Of a DNA stretch of 11,584 nt, positions 5,689 through 11,584 are shown in pieces. Location of the stretch: positions 1-11,584 of the forward strand of contig JAEXVC010000125.1 of the NCBI GenBank assembly GCA_023406715.1, read 5' to 3'. The notes below the pieces were generated by a model that saw nothing but the letters and a program-made list of their open reading frames with translations, made no database searches and was not told the DNA's origin. Position numbers and translations under genes: made by a program. Source of the stretch: Bacteroidota bacterium (GTDB taxonomy: Bacteria > Bacteroidota > Bacteroidia > Bacteroidales > Tenuifilaceae). The number at the start of each line of letters is the position of its first letter. The stretch's first letter is position 1.

Positions 5689-8112
5689 ATGAATAAGGAA
5701 AAACTTCTTAAAATTCTCCCACACCTAGTTGCGGTTGTACTTTTTATGGCTATTTCATTAGCATTTTTCTCTCCGCTACTGGAAGGGAAACGCCTTGCCC
5801 AACACGATATTGCTATGTGGAAGGGTGGTGCAAAAGAGGTTTTGGACTACAAGGAAAAAACTGGTGAGGTTAGTCTATGGACCAATAGTATGTTTGGTGG
5901 TATGCCAGCATACCTAGTTTCTGTTCCTTATACTAACAATTTACTACGTTTTGTCGATAAAGTTTTAAATACAATTCCGGTACCAGCAAGTTTTATTTTT
6001 ATTACAATGCTTGGATTTTATATACTAATGCTAGTAATGGGAGTAAATCCGTGGCTAAGCATTGTCGCCTCAATAGCATATGGTCTTTCCACATACTTCA
6101 TGATTGTTATTGGTGCTGGGCATAATGCCAAAATAAGGGCAATGAGCTATGTGGCTCCAATGATTGCTGGAATGCTGCTAACTTTCCGTGGAAAACTTTT
6201 AAGTGGTTTTGCTCTATTTTCTTTGTTTCTAGGGCTCAACCTTTACACCGGACATCCTCAAATCACTTACTATGCAGCATTTATTATGGCTGCGCTGTTT
6301 ATTGTTTATTTGATTGATAGTATTAAGTCTAAAGCGTATAGCGCTATAGGTAAAACTGTTGGTGTTTTAGCAATTGCTGGTGTACTTGCAATTGGTGCGA
6401 ACTTTAGCAACCTTTGGTTTACTTACGATTACGGGAAAGACTCCATTAGAGGAAAATCAGAATTAACCGATGAACAGCATAATAAAACTACAGGACTAGA
6501 TAAAGATTACGCTACGCAGTGGAGTTATGGTCCTGCAGAAACATTCAACTTGCTAATACCAAACTTAATGGGTGGTGCTAGTTCAATGAATTTGGGTGAT
6601 AAGTCTGAGACCTACAAGTTCTTACGCAAGAATGGAGTTCCCATGAATCAGACACAGGCAATTGTAACACAACTACCAACTTACTGGGGTCCTCAGCCGT
6701 CTACTTCTGGACCAGTTTACGTTGGAGCTATTGTAATGTTTCTATTTGTTTTAGGCCTGTTTTTGATAAAATCTCCAATAAAATGGGCTCTTTTTGGTGT
6801 TACCATTTTAGCAATTTTCCTGTCATGGGGAAATCACTTTAATTCTTTAACCGATTTATTCCTTCACTACTTCCCTGCCTACAATAAATTCCGAACTGTT
6901 TCAATGATATTGGTGATAGCAGAGTTTACAATGCCGTTCCTTGGATTCCTTGCGCTTAAAGAAATATACGAGGACAAAGTTAGCAAGGATGATTTCATGA
7001 AGGCATTTAAGTGGTCTGTTGGAATTGTTGGGGGTTTATGTTTGCTGTTCTTACTTGTTGGCAAAGGGATGTTTAGCTTTGCAGGAACTATCGATGAGCA
7101 GCTTGTTGCATCGGGATGGCCACAAGAAATTATTAATGCAATTAGACAGGATAGGCAAAATATGCTTTGGAACGACTCCCTTCGTTCTCTTGTTTTTGTT
7201 TTAATTGGCGCGGCATTAGTGTTTGCGTTATTCAAGAAGAAATTAAAACCAGCGTATTTCCTTGTTGCGTTAGGTTTATTTATAACTACTGATTTATGGG
7301 TTGTTAGCAAACGCTATATGGATAACAAAAACTTTGTTACCCCTCAAATGGTAACAGAGCCTTTCAATCCATCGGAAGCTGACAAGATGATACTTGCCGA
7401 TAAGGATCCCAACTTTAGAGTTTTCAACCTTACAGTAAGTCCTTTTAACGATGCATCAACATCTTACTTTCACAAATCTATCGGGGGTTACCATGGTGCA
7501 AAATTGCGTCGATATCAGGAGTTGATAGAGAAGCACCTTTCAACAGGCAATATGGCTGTAATGAATATGCTCAATACAAAGTACTTCATTCAACCTAGCA
7601 AGAATGGGCCTATGGCTATGCAAAACCCCGATGCTTTAGGCAATGTATGGTTTGTAGATTCAATTAAAATGGTTGCTAATGCCGACGAGGAAATTTCTTC
7701 TTTAACGGGCTTTAACCCTAAACATGTAGCAATTGTTGATAAACGATTTGAGAACTCTGTTAAAAATTACACTCCAAGCAACGATTCAACTGGATTTATA
7801 AAACTCGATGTTTATAAGCCAAACAAATTGATTTACACTAGTTCTAGTTCAACCGATAGGGTGGCTGTTTTCTCGGAGATTTATTACGATAAGGGTTGGA
7901 AAGTAACCATTGATGGAAAGCCTGCAGACCATTTCCGTGTAAACTATGTTTTAAGAGCTATGGTTGTACCTCAAGGCGAGCATAAAATTGAGTTTGTTTT
8001 CGACCCAGAAATGTGGTACGTAGGCAAAAACATCGATTTAGCATCATCACTATTAATACTGCTTATATTTGCAGGATGGACAGGCTTAAGTTTATTTAAA
8101 AAGAATCAGTAG
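5689..8112 (+). CDS. YfhO-family polytopic membrane protein (predicted GT-C-like glycosyltransferase)
   Basis: This 807-residue inner-membrane protein starts at the ATG; a longer reading from TTG 5653 is rejected because the promoter leaves no room. The first span is at about 11-31, followed by an outer loop with QHDIAMWKGG (D40 is a candidate catalytic acid of GT-C type) and LWTNSMFGGMPAY (63-75). Roughly a dozen further spans follow up to about 540, with a larger loop at 245-340. A C-terminal extracytoplasmic region (about 545-775) contains GGYHGAKLRRYQ (599-610), MLNTKYFI (627-634) and YYDKGWKVTIDGK (732-744), then a last span (784-803). This is the usual layout of Bacteroidota YfhO proteins. 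In Bacillus subtilis YfhO transfers a sugar from a lipid carrier to lipoteichoic acid; Bacteroidota lack that polymer, so donor and acceptor here are unknown. The next gene, ftsX, begins 20 bases later, which suggests an operon and an envelope role. Family is secure; enzymatic role is inferred. Confidence 0.9.
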   Translation: MNKEKLLKILPHLVAVVLFMAISLAFFSPLLEGKRLAQHDIAMWKGGAKEVLDYKEKTGEVSLWTNSMFGGMPAYLVSVPYTNNLLRFVDKVLNTIPVPASFIFITMLGFYILMLVMGVNPWLSIVASIAYGLSTYFMIVIGAGHNAKIRAMSYVAPMIAGMLLTFRGKLLSGFALFSLFLGLNLYTGHPQITYYAAFIMAALFIVYLIDSIKSKAYSAIGKTVGVLAIAGVLAIGANFSNLWFTYDYGKDSIRGKSELTDEQHNKTTGLDKDYATQWSYGPAETFNLLIPNLMGGASSMNLGDKSETYKFLRKNGVPMNQTQAIVTQLPTYWGPQPSTSGPVYVGAIVMFLFVLGLFLIKSPIKWALFGVTILAIFLSWGNHFNSLTDLFLHYFPAYNKFRTVSMILVIAEFTMPFLGFLALKEIYEDKVSKDDFMKAFKWSVGIVGGLCLLFLLVGKGMFSFAGTIDEQLVASGWPQEIINAIRQDRQNMLWNDSLRSLVFVLIGAALVFALFKKKLKPAYFLVALGLFITTDLWVVSKRYMDNKNFVTPQMVTEPFNPSEADKMILADKDPNFRVFNLTVSPFNDASTSYFHKSIGGYHGAKLRRYQELIEKHLSTGNMAVMNMLNTKYFIQPSKNGPMAMQNPDALGNVWFVDSIKMVANADEEISSLTGFNPKHVAIVDKRFENSVKNYTPSNDSTGFIKLDVYKPNKLIYTSSSSTDRVAVFSEIYYDKGWKVTIDGKPADHFRVNYVLRAMVVPQGEHKIEFVFDPEMWYVGKNIDLASSLLILLIFAGWTGLSLFKKNQ

Positions 8113-8132
8113 TAATTGAGCAATATAGTAAT

Positions 8133-9011
8133 ATGAAGAACCAAGAATCGAAAGTAAGTAGTCAACGGTTACGTAGTTCCTACCTATCGTCAATAATAAG
8201 CATTTCGCTTGTGCTATTTATGCTAGGCATGCTTGGTTTGTTAATTATTAGTGCAAGAAAACTATCGGATTACGTTAAGGAGAACATTGGTTTTTCAATC
8301 TATTTAAACGATGGTGTAAGCGATGCTGAAGCCAACTATCTCCGTAAGAATCTGGATGCATCAAACTACGTTAAATACACACAGTATATCAGCAAGAACG
8401 ATGCTGCAAAAATGATGGAGGAGGAACTGGGCGAGGATTTTATCGATTACATTGGCTACAATCCGCTATCGGCCTATATTGACATGAGGCTTAAGGCCGA
8501 TTACGCCAACACCGATAGCATTGCAAAAATAGAGACTTGGCTTGGTCAGTTCAACCAAATTAAAGAGATTGATTATCAAAAACCCTTGGTTACCCTTGTG
8601 AACGAGAATGTAAGTAGGGTCAGCTTTATAATTCTTCTATTTAACGCCCTGTTGATGTTTATTGCCTTGGTGCTTATCAATAATACTATTCGCTTATCGG
8701 TTTACTCCAAGCGCTTCATAATAAATACTATGAAATTGGTCGGTGCAACTGGGGGATTTATCCGTAAACCATTCTTACTTCGCAGTATTCTGCATGGTAT
8801 GTATGCATCAATTATTGCTATTGCAATGCTTACAGCTCTTATCTACGGAGTTAAAAAGGAAATTGCCGATATACTACTTATTGTCGACCCAATTTACATT
8901 GTAGGTATTTTTGCAGGAATAACCGTTATTGGGGTTTTTATTAATCTTTTGGCAACATTTTTTGCTGTAAATAAATTCCTTCGTCTCTCAACCGACGAAC
9001 TTTACTACTAA
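8133..9011 (+). CDS. ftsX: Cell division protein FtsX
   Basis: FtsX is the membrane subunit of the FtsEX complex, an ABC-transporter-like machine that controls peptidoglycan hydrolases outside the membrane at division. The 292 residues show the standard fold: a cytoplasmic N-terminus with RLRSSYLSSIISISLVLF, span 1 (about 20-41), an extracytoplasmic domain (about 45-160) with FSIYLNDGVS and KNDAAKMMEEELGEDF, and then spans 2-4 (about 161-183, 215-238, 252-279). The conserved cytoplasmic loop INNTIRLSVYSKRF...MKLVGAT (182-206) contacts FtsE. The ATPase gene ftsE is not in this window; in Bacteroidota the two are often apart. In Flavobacterium johnsoniae, ftsX mutants have been reported to be defective in division and gliding. 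Start is an ATG 20 bases after the upstream stop, with no clear Shine-Dalgarno site. Confidence 0.95.
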   Translation: MKNQESKVSSQRLRSSYLSSIISISLVLFMLGMLGLLIISARKLSDYVKENIGFSIYLNDGVSDAEANYLRKNLDASNYVKYTQYISKNDAAKMMEEELGEDFIDYIGYNPLSAYIDMRLKADYANTDSIAKIETWLGQFNQIKEIDYQKPLVTLVNENVSRVSFIILLFNALLMFIALVLINNTIRLSVYSKRFIINTMKLVGATGGFIRKPFLLRSILHGMYASIIAIAMLTALIYGVKKEIADILLIVDPIYIVGIFAGITVIGVFINLLATFFAVNKFLRLSTDELYY

Positions 9012-9034
9012 TATTAAGAAAATTTGATATAGCT

Positions 9035-9295
9035 ATGTCGAAACAAGCAAACAAAACCACAACTCCACAAAACGAGGGCAAATTTGCCCTAGGCAGGGAG
9101 AACTACAGATTATTACTCATTGGCTTTGGAATAATTGTACTGGGCTTTATTCTAATGGCTGGCGGAGGCTCAAAGGACCCCAATGTATTCAACTACGATA
9201 TATTCAGCTTCCGACGCATAACACTTGCACCAATTGTTGTGCTTTTTGGATTCGCCTTTGAAATTTATGCCATAATGAAAAAACCGAAGCAGTAA
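9035..9295 (+). CDS. DUF3098 small two-span membrane protein
   Basis: This 86-residue protein of unknown function matches the DUF3098 pattern: a polar N-terminus, then FALGRENYRLLLIG, span 1 (about 25-42) ending in GFILMAGGGSKDP, a short loop with FNYDIFSFRR (52-61), span 2 (about 62-81) beginning ITLAPI, and a lysine-rich tail MKKPKQ. The family seems confined to Bacteroidota and typically sits between ftsX and uppP, exactly as here; this is recalled knowledge, not a search. It starts 23 bases after ftsX and ends 5 bases before uppP, so it is almost certainly co-transcribed. A small partner or regulator of FtsX or of UppP is possible, but nothing in the sequence shows a catalytic site. Both ends are predicted cytoplasmic by the positive charges. 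Confidence 0.88.
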   Translation: MSKQANKTTTPQNEGKFALGRENYRLLLIGFGIIVLGFILMAGGGSKDPNVFNYDIFSFRRITLAPIVVLFGFAFEIYAIMKKPKQ

Positions 9296-9300
9296 ATTAA

Positions 9301-10080
9301 ATGTCGATAATTGAAGCAATTATCCTTGGACTAATTCAAGGACTAACCGAGTTTCTGCCTGTAAGTAGCAGCGGACACATTGAAATTGGCAAAGCAATTC
9401 TTGGTGTTGAGGTGAAGGAGAATTTACAGTTTACTGTTGCAGTTCACGCGGCGACGGTATTAAGTACATTAGTGGTTTTCCGAAAGGAGATTGTTGACCT
9501 TTTCATCGGTTTTTTCAAGTTTAAAATGAACGATGAAACCAAGTTTGTTCTAAAAATACTTCTCTCAACCATTCCAGTTCTATTTGTTGGTTTTTTTCTA
9601 AAGGATGAAGTCGAGAAACTTTTCGATGGGAATTTACTGGTTGTAGGGATAATGCTTTTAGTAACGGCATTTTTGCTTACACTTAGCAAGTATCTTCAGC
9701 GGGCTAATACAAGGCCTATCGGTTATCGCGATTCATTTATAATTGGTATAGCACAAGCAATAGCCGTTATGCCAGGCCTTAGCCGCTCTGGCTCAACAAT
9801 ATCTACCGGCTTGATTTTGGGAAATCATCGCGATGAGGTTGCAAAGTTCTCATTTCTAATGGTAATCATACCAATACTTGGGGCTGCTGTTCTTGATGTT
9901 GCAAAGGGTGAATTTGCCACAGTTGACATTCAACCCATTATTGCAGGTTTTATTGCAGCATTTGTAAGTGGATACGTTGCTTGTAGCTGGATGGTGAAGT
10001 TGGTACGTAAAGGCAATTTAATCTGGTTTGCTTTATACTGCGCAGTTGTAGGGCTTACAGCAATAATATTTAGCCTGTAA
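9301..10080 (+). CDS. uppP: Undecaprenyl-diphosphatase UppP (BacA)
   Basis: This integral membrane enzyme dephosphorylates undecaprenyl pyrophosphate to the monophosphate, the lipid carrier for peptidoglycan and other surface sugars. Excess activity is known to give bacitracin resistance. The 259 residues include both family signatures: QGLTEFLPVSSSGH (13-26), with E17, S22-S24 and H26 of the active site, and PGLSRSGST (158-166), with R162. Several membrane spans follow the BacA pattern, and the length is normal for the family. It begins 5 bases after the DUF3098 stop, and its own TAA is followed immediately by the ATG of truB. The context with YfhO and FtsX fits a cell-envelope operon. Confidence 0.97.
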   Translation: MSIIEAIILGLIQGLTEFLPVSSSGHIEIGKAILGVEVKENLQFTVAVHAATVLSTLVVFRKEIVDLFIGFFKFKMNDETKFVLKILLSTIPVLFVGFFLKDEVEKLFDGNLLVVGIMLLVTAFLLTLSKYLQRANTRPIGYRDSFIIGIAQAIAVMPGLSRSGSTISTGLILGNHRDEVAKFSFLMVIIPILGAAVLDVAKGEFATVDIQPIIAGFIAAFVSGYVACSWMVKLVRKGNLIWFALYCAVVGLTAIIFSL

Positions 10081-10794
10081 ATGGACATAAACAATATCAA
10101 CACACTTAAGGAAGGAAGTGTTTTTCTGATTGATAAGCCATATACATGGACATCGTTCAATGTGGTTGGAAAATTCAAGGTGCTGATTCGCAGAGCCACT
10201 GGCGATAAAACCATTAAAGTTGGTCACGCAGGAACTCTAGACCCATTGGCAACAGGATTACTTGTGGTTTGCACAGGAAAGGCAACTAAGCGGGTTAACG
10301 AACTAATGGCTCAACGAAAGGAGTACTTGGCCACAATTAAAATTGGAGAAACCACCCCTTCGTTCGATTTGGAAACTAAGCCCGACAAACAATATCCAAC
10401 TGAACATATTTCTCCGGAACTTATTCAGGAAGTTGTTAAGGGCTTTATTGGTCCACAGGAGCAAATACCGCCTTTATTCTCGGCAAAATTTGTTGATGGT
10501 AAACGTGCTTATGAATTTGCTCGCAAAGGTGTCGATATGGAGTTAAAACCATCCTCTATTGAGATTTACGGCATGGAGGTTATTCGGTTTGAAATGCCCT
10601 TCCTGGAATTAAACATTAGTTGCAGCAAGGGAACCTATATACGCTCCATTGCTCGAGATATTGGAACTGCATTAAATTCTGGTGCTCATCTTGTTCATCT
10701 ACGACGAACCGCCAGCGGTGACTTTAAAATAGATGATGCATTAACAATTGAAGAAATCGAAAAAAAATTTTCACAGCTTTGTAACCAACTGTAA
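10081..10794 (+). CDS. truB: tRNA pseudouridine(55) synthase TruB, short form
   Basis: TruB isomerises uridine 55 in the T-arm of tRNAs to pseudouridine. The 237 residues contain motif I FLIDKPYTWTSF (15-26), the catalytic motif GHAGTLDPLATGLL with D54, the conserved tyrosine Y82 (KEYLATIKIG), PPLFSAKFVDGKRAYEFAR (130-148), and KGTYIRSIARDIG (183-195) with R188. The chain stops soon after LRRTASGDF (207-215), so the C-terminal PUA domain of longer TruB proteins is missing, as is common in this phylum. Its ATG touches the uppP stop codon (TAAATG), which suggests translational coupling. No separate promoter is visible. Confidence 0.97.
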   Translation: MDINNINTLKEGSVFLIDKPYTWTSFNVVGKFKVLIRRATGDKTIKVGHAGTLDPLATGLLVVCTGKATKRVNELMAQRKEYLATIKIGETTPSFDLETKPDKQYPTEHISPELIQEVVKGFIGPQEQIPPLFSAKFVDGKRAYEFARKGVDMELKPSSIEIYGMEVIRFEMPFLELNISCSKGTYIRSIARDIGTALNSGAHLVHLRRTASGDFKIDDALTIEEIEKKFSQLCNQL

Positions 10795-10834
10795 AATTGT
10801 CCGTATAAGATGGGCAGTCTTTAAAATTATGCAC

Positions 10835-10842
10835 TAAATTTG
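10835..10842 (+). promoter_or_regulatory. Candidate -7 box for queA
   Basis: TAAATTTG is an exact TAnnTTTG match in the 144-base gap between truB and queA. The region 17-23 bases upstream (GATGGGC) holds no TTG, so the -33 element is weak or absent. Transcription would start near 10848 and give a leader of about 90 bases. queA may also be read through from truB, since no strong terminator lies between them. Confidence 0.45.
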
Positions 10843-10869
10843 CAACCTCTTAATTTTATTAATGTTAAA

Positions 10870-10892
10870 CAGCTCTTAGGTTTCAAGAGCTG
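10870..10892 (+). other. Hairpin in the predicted queA leader
   Basis: CAGCTCTT (10870-10877) and AAGAGCTG (10885-10892) are exact reverse complements around a 7-base loop (AGGTTTC). It lies 46 bases before the queA start, inside the leader predicted from the TAAATTTG box. No T-run follows (ATGGTTGTTG), so it is not a standard terminator. It may be an mRNA structure, a 5' stabiliser or a partial terminator of the operon. Confidence 0.55.
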
Positions 10893-10938
10893 ATGGTTGT
10901 TGTAGTTTGTAGAAAGTAAACTTAATAATAATAACAAA

Positions 10939-11584
10939 ATGAAGCTATCGCAGTACAAGTACAATCTGCCTCAGGAGCTAATCGCTAAGCATCCTACCGA
11001 AAACCGTGACGAATCCAGACTAATGGTGATTAACCGTAAGACCAAGCAGATTGAACATCGCGTTTTTAAGGACATTATCGATTATTTTAACGAGGACGAT
11101 GTTTTGGTGTTTAACAATACCAAGGTTTTCCCCGCTAGGCTATATGGCAATAAAGAAAAAACTGGTGCTGAAATAGAGGTTTTTCTTCTTAGAGAACTTA
11201 ACAAGGAGCAGCGTTTGTGGGACGTACTTGTTGACCCAGCCCGCAAAATTAGAATTGGTAATAAACTGTACTTTGGCGAGGATGATGTACTGGTTGCCGA
11301 GGTAATTGATAACACAACTAGCCGTGGAAGAACTCTTCGTTTCCTTTTTGATGGTTCTTATGATGAATTTAAGGATACCCTTTATCGCCTTGGCGAAACT
11401 CCTCTGCCAAAATTTATTCGACGTGAGGTTATTGAGGAGGACCGTGAGCGTTATCAAACCGTTTACGCTAAGCACGAGGGAGCTGTTGCTGCCCCAACCG
11501 CTGGTTTGCATTTTAGCAAACAGCTTCTAACGCGACTTGAATTTAAGGGTTTGAACTTTGCCGAAATTACACTTCATGTTGGTT
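10939..11584 (+). CDS. queA: QueA, S-adenosylmethionine:tRNA ribosyltransferase-isomerase (3' end outside window)
   Basis: QueA moves and isomerises the ribosyl part of S-adenosylmethionine onto 7-deazaguanine at position 34 of tRNAs, giving epoxyqueuosine. The first 215 residues are present and the frame is open to the window end; full family length is around 350. Recognisable are MKLSQYKYNLPQELIAKHP at the start, RDESRLMVINR (23-33), VLVFNNTKVFPARLYG (55-70), LGETPLPKFIRR (151-162), EGAVAAPTAGLHFS (180-193) and ITLHVG at the right edge. The start ATG has an A-rich leader (AATAATAATAACAAA) and no Shine-Dalgarno site, as usual in this phylum. It probably has its own promoter (10835-10842) in addition to read-through from truB, another tRNA-modifying gene. 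Confidence 0.97.
   Translation, partial: MKLSQYKYNLPQELIAKHPTENRDESRLMVINRKTKQIEHRVFKDIIDYFNEDDVLVFNNTKVFPARLYGNKEKTGAEIEVFLLRELNKEQRLWDVLVDPARKIRIGNKLYFGEDDVLVAEVIDNTTSRGRTLRFLFDGSYDEFKDTLYRLGETPLPKFIRREVIEEDRERYQTVYAKHEGAVAAPTAGLHFSKQLLTRLEFKGLNFAEITLHVG

Noticed and set aside
6879..7310. Antisense open frame of 143 residues opposite the YfhO gene
   Set aside because: It lies fully inside a well-supported membrane-protein gene; its low-complexity Thr/Asn/Lys-rich translation is typical of reverse-strand shadows.
10797..10817. Intrinsic terminator after truB
   Set aside because: TTGTCC and GGGCAG can form only six pairs, two of them G-U, with a 9-base loop and only a short TCTTT after it. 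It is too weak to call.
10862..10938. preQ1 riboswitch before queA
   Set aside because: The gene makes the idea attractive, but the hairpin loop (7 bases, AGGTTTC) and the tail lack the C-rich loop and AAAAAACTA-like tail of preQ1-I, and these switches usually control preQ1 synthesis or uptake genes.
11082..11511. Antisense open frames opposite queA
   Set aside because: The plus strand is an uninterrupted QueA with all its motifs; the opposite frames have no family features.

Overview
The window looks like a chromosomal segment of a Bacteroidota bacterium, most likely from the Bacteroidales side. Three things point there. Most intergenic promoters that can be read are of the Bacteroidota type, with a -7 box TAnnTTTG and in the best cases a TTG/TTTG about 19-22 bases upstream. 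Ribosome-binding sites are mostly weak or A-rich. The chain YfhO-type membrane protein, FtsX, DUF3098, UppP, TruB, QueA is typical of this phylum. No mobile element, CRISPR array, RNA gene or clear sign of recent transfer was found. Placement below phylum is inference.

Bases 1-3854 form a sensory region. It holds the C-terminal signalling part of a methyl-accepting chemotaxis protein (start lies before the window) and a 178-base gap containing a perfect 16-bp palindrome, a long AT-rich inverted repeat and a promoter. Next come a stand-alone CheY-like receiver protein and, facing it, an 847-residue sensor histidine kinase. The kinase has a periplasmic YfiR-like domain, a long coiled coil, one membrane span, a PAS-like region and a complete kinase core. 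Receiver and kinase genes converge so tightly that one TTAA supplies both stop codons. They are a plausible two-component pair, but pairing is inferred from position only.

Bases 3855-5614 hold glycyl-tRNA synthetase (alpha2 type), read from two overlapping phylum-type promoters and closed by a strong intrinsic terminator.

Bases 5616-10794 look like one operon for envelope and tRNA functions: YfhO-like polytopic protein, FtsX (cell division and hydrolase control), the small two-span DUF3098 protein, UppP (undecaprenyl pyrophosphate recycling) and TruB (tRNA pseudouridine 55 synthase). Gaps are 0-24 bases. QueA (queuosine synthesis) follows after 144 bases with its own probable -7 box and a leader hairpin, and runs off the right end.

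Most of the window is conserved housekeeping DNA. The least explained parts are the YfiR-kinase/receiver pair, the inverted repeat before the receiver gene, DUF3098, and the substrate of the YfhO protein. I did not find convincing evidence of a wholly new system.
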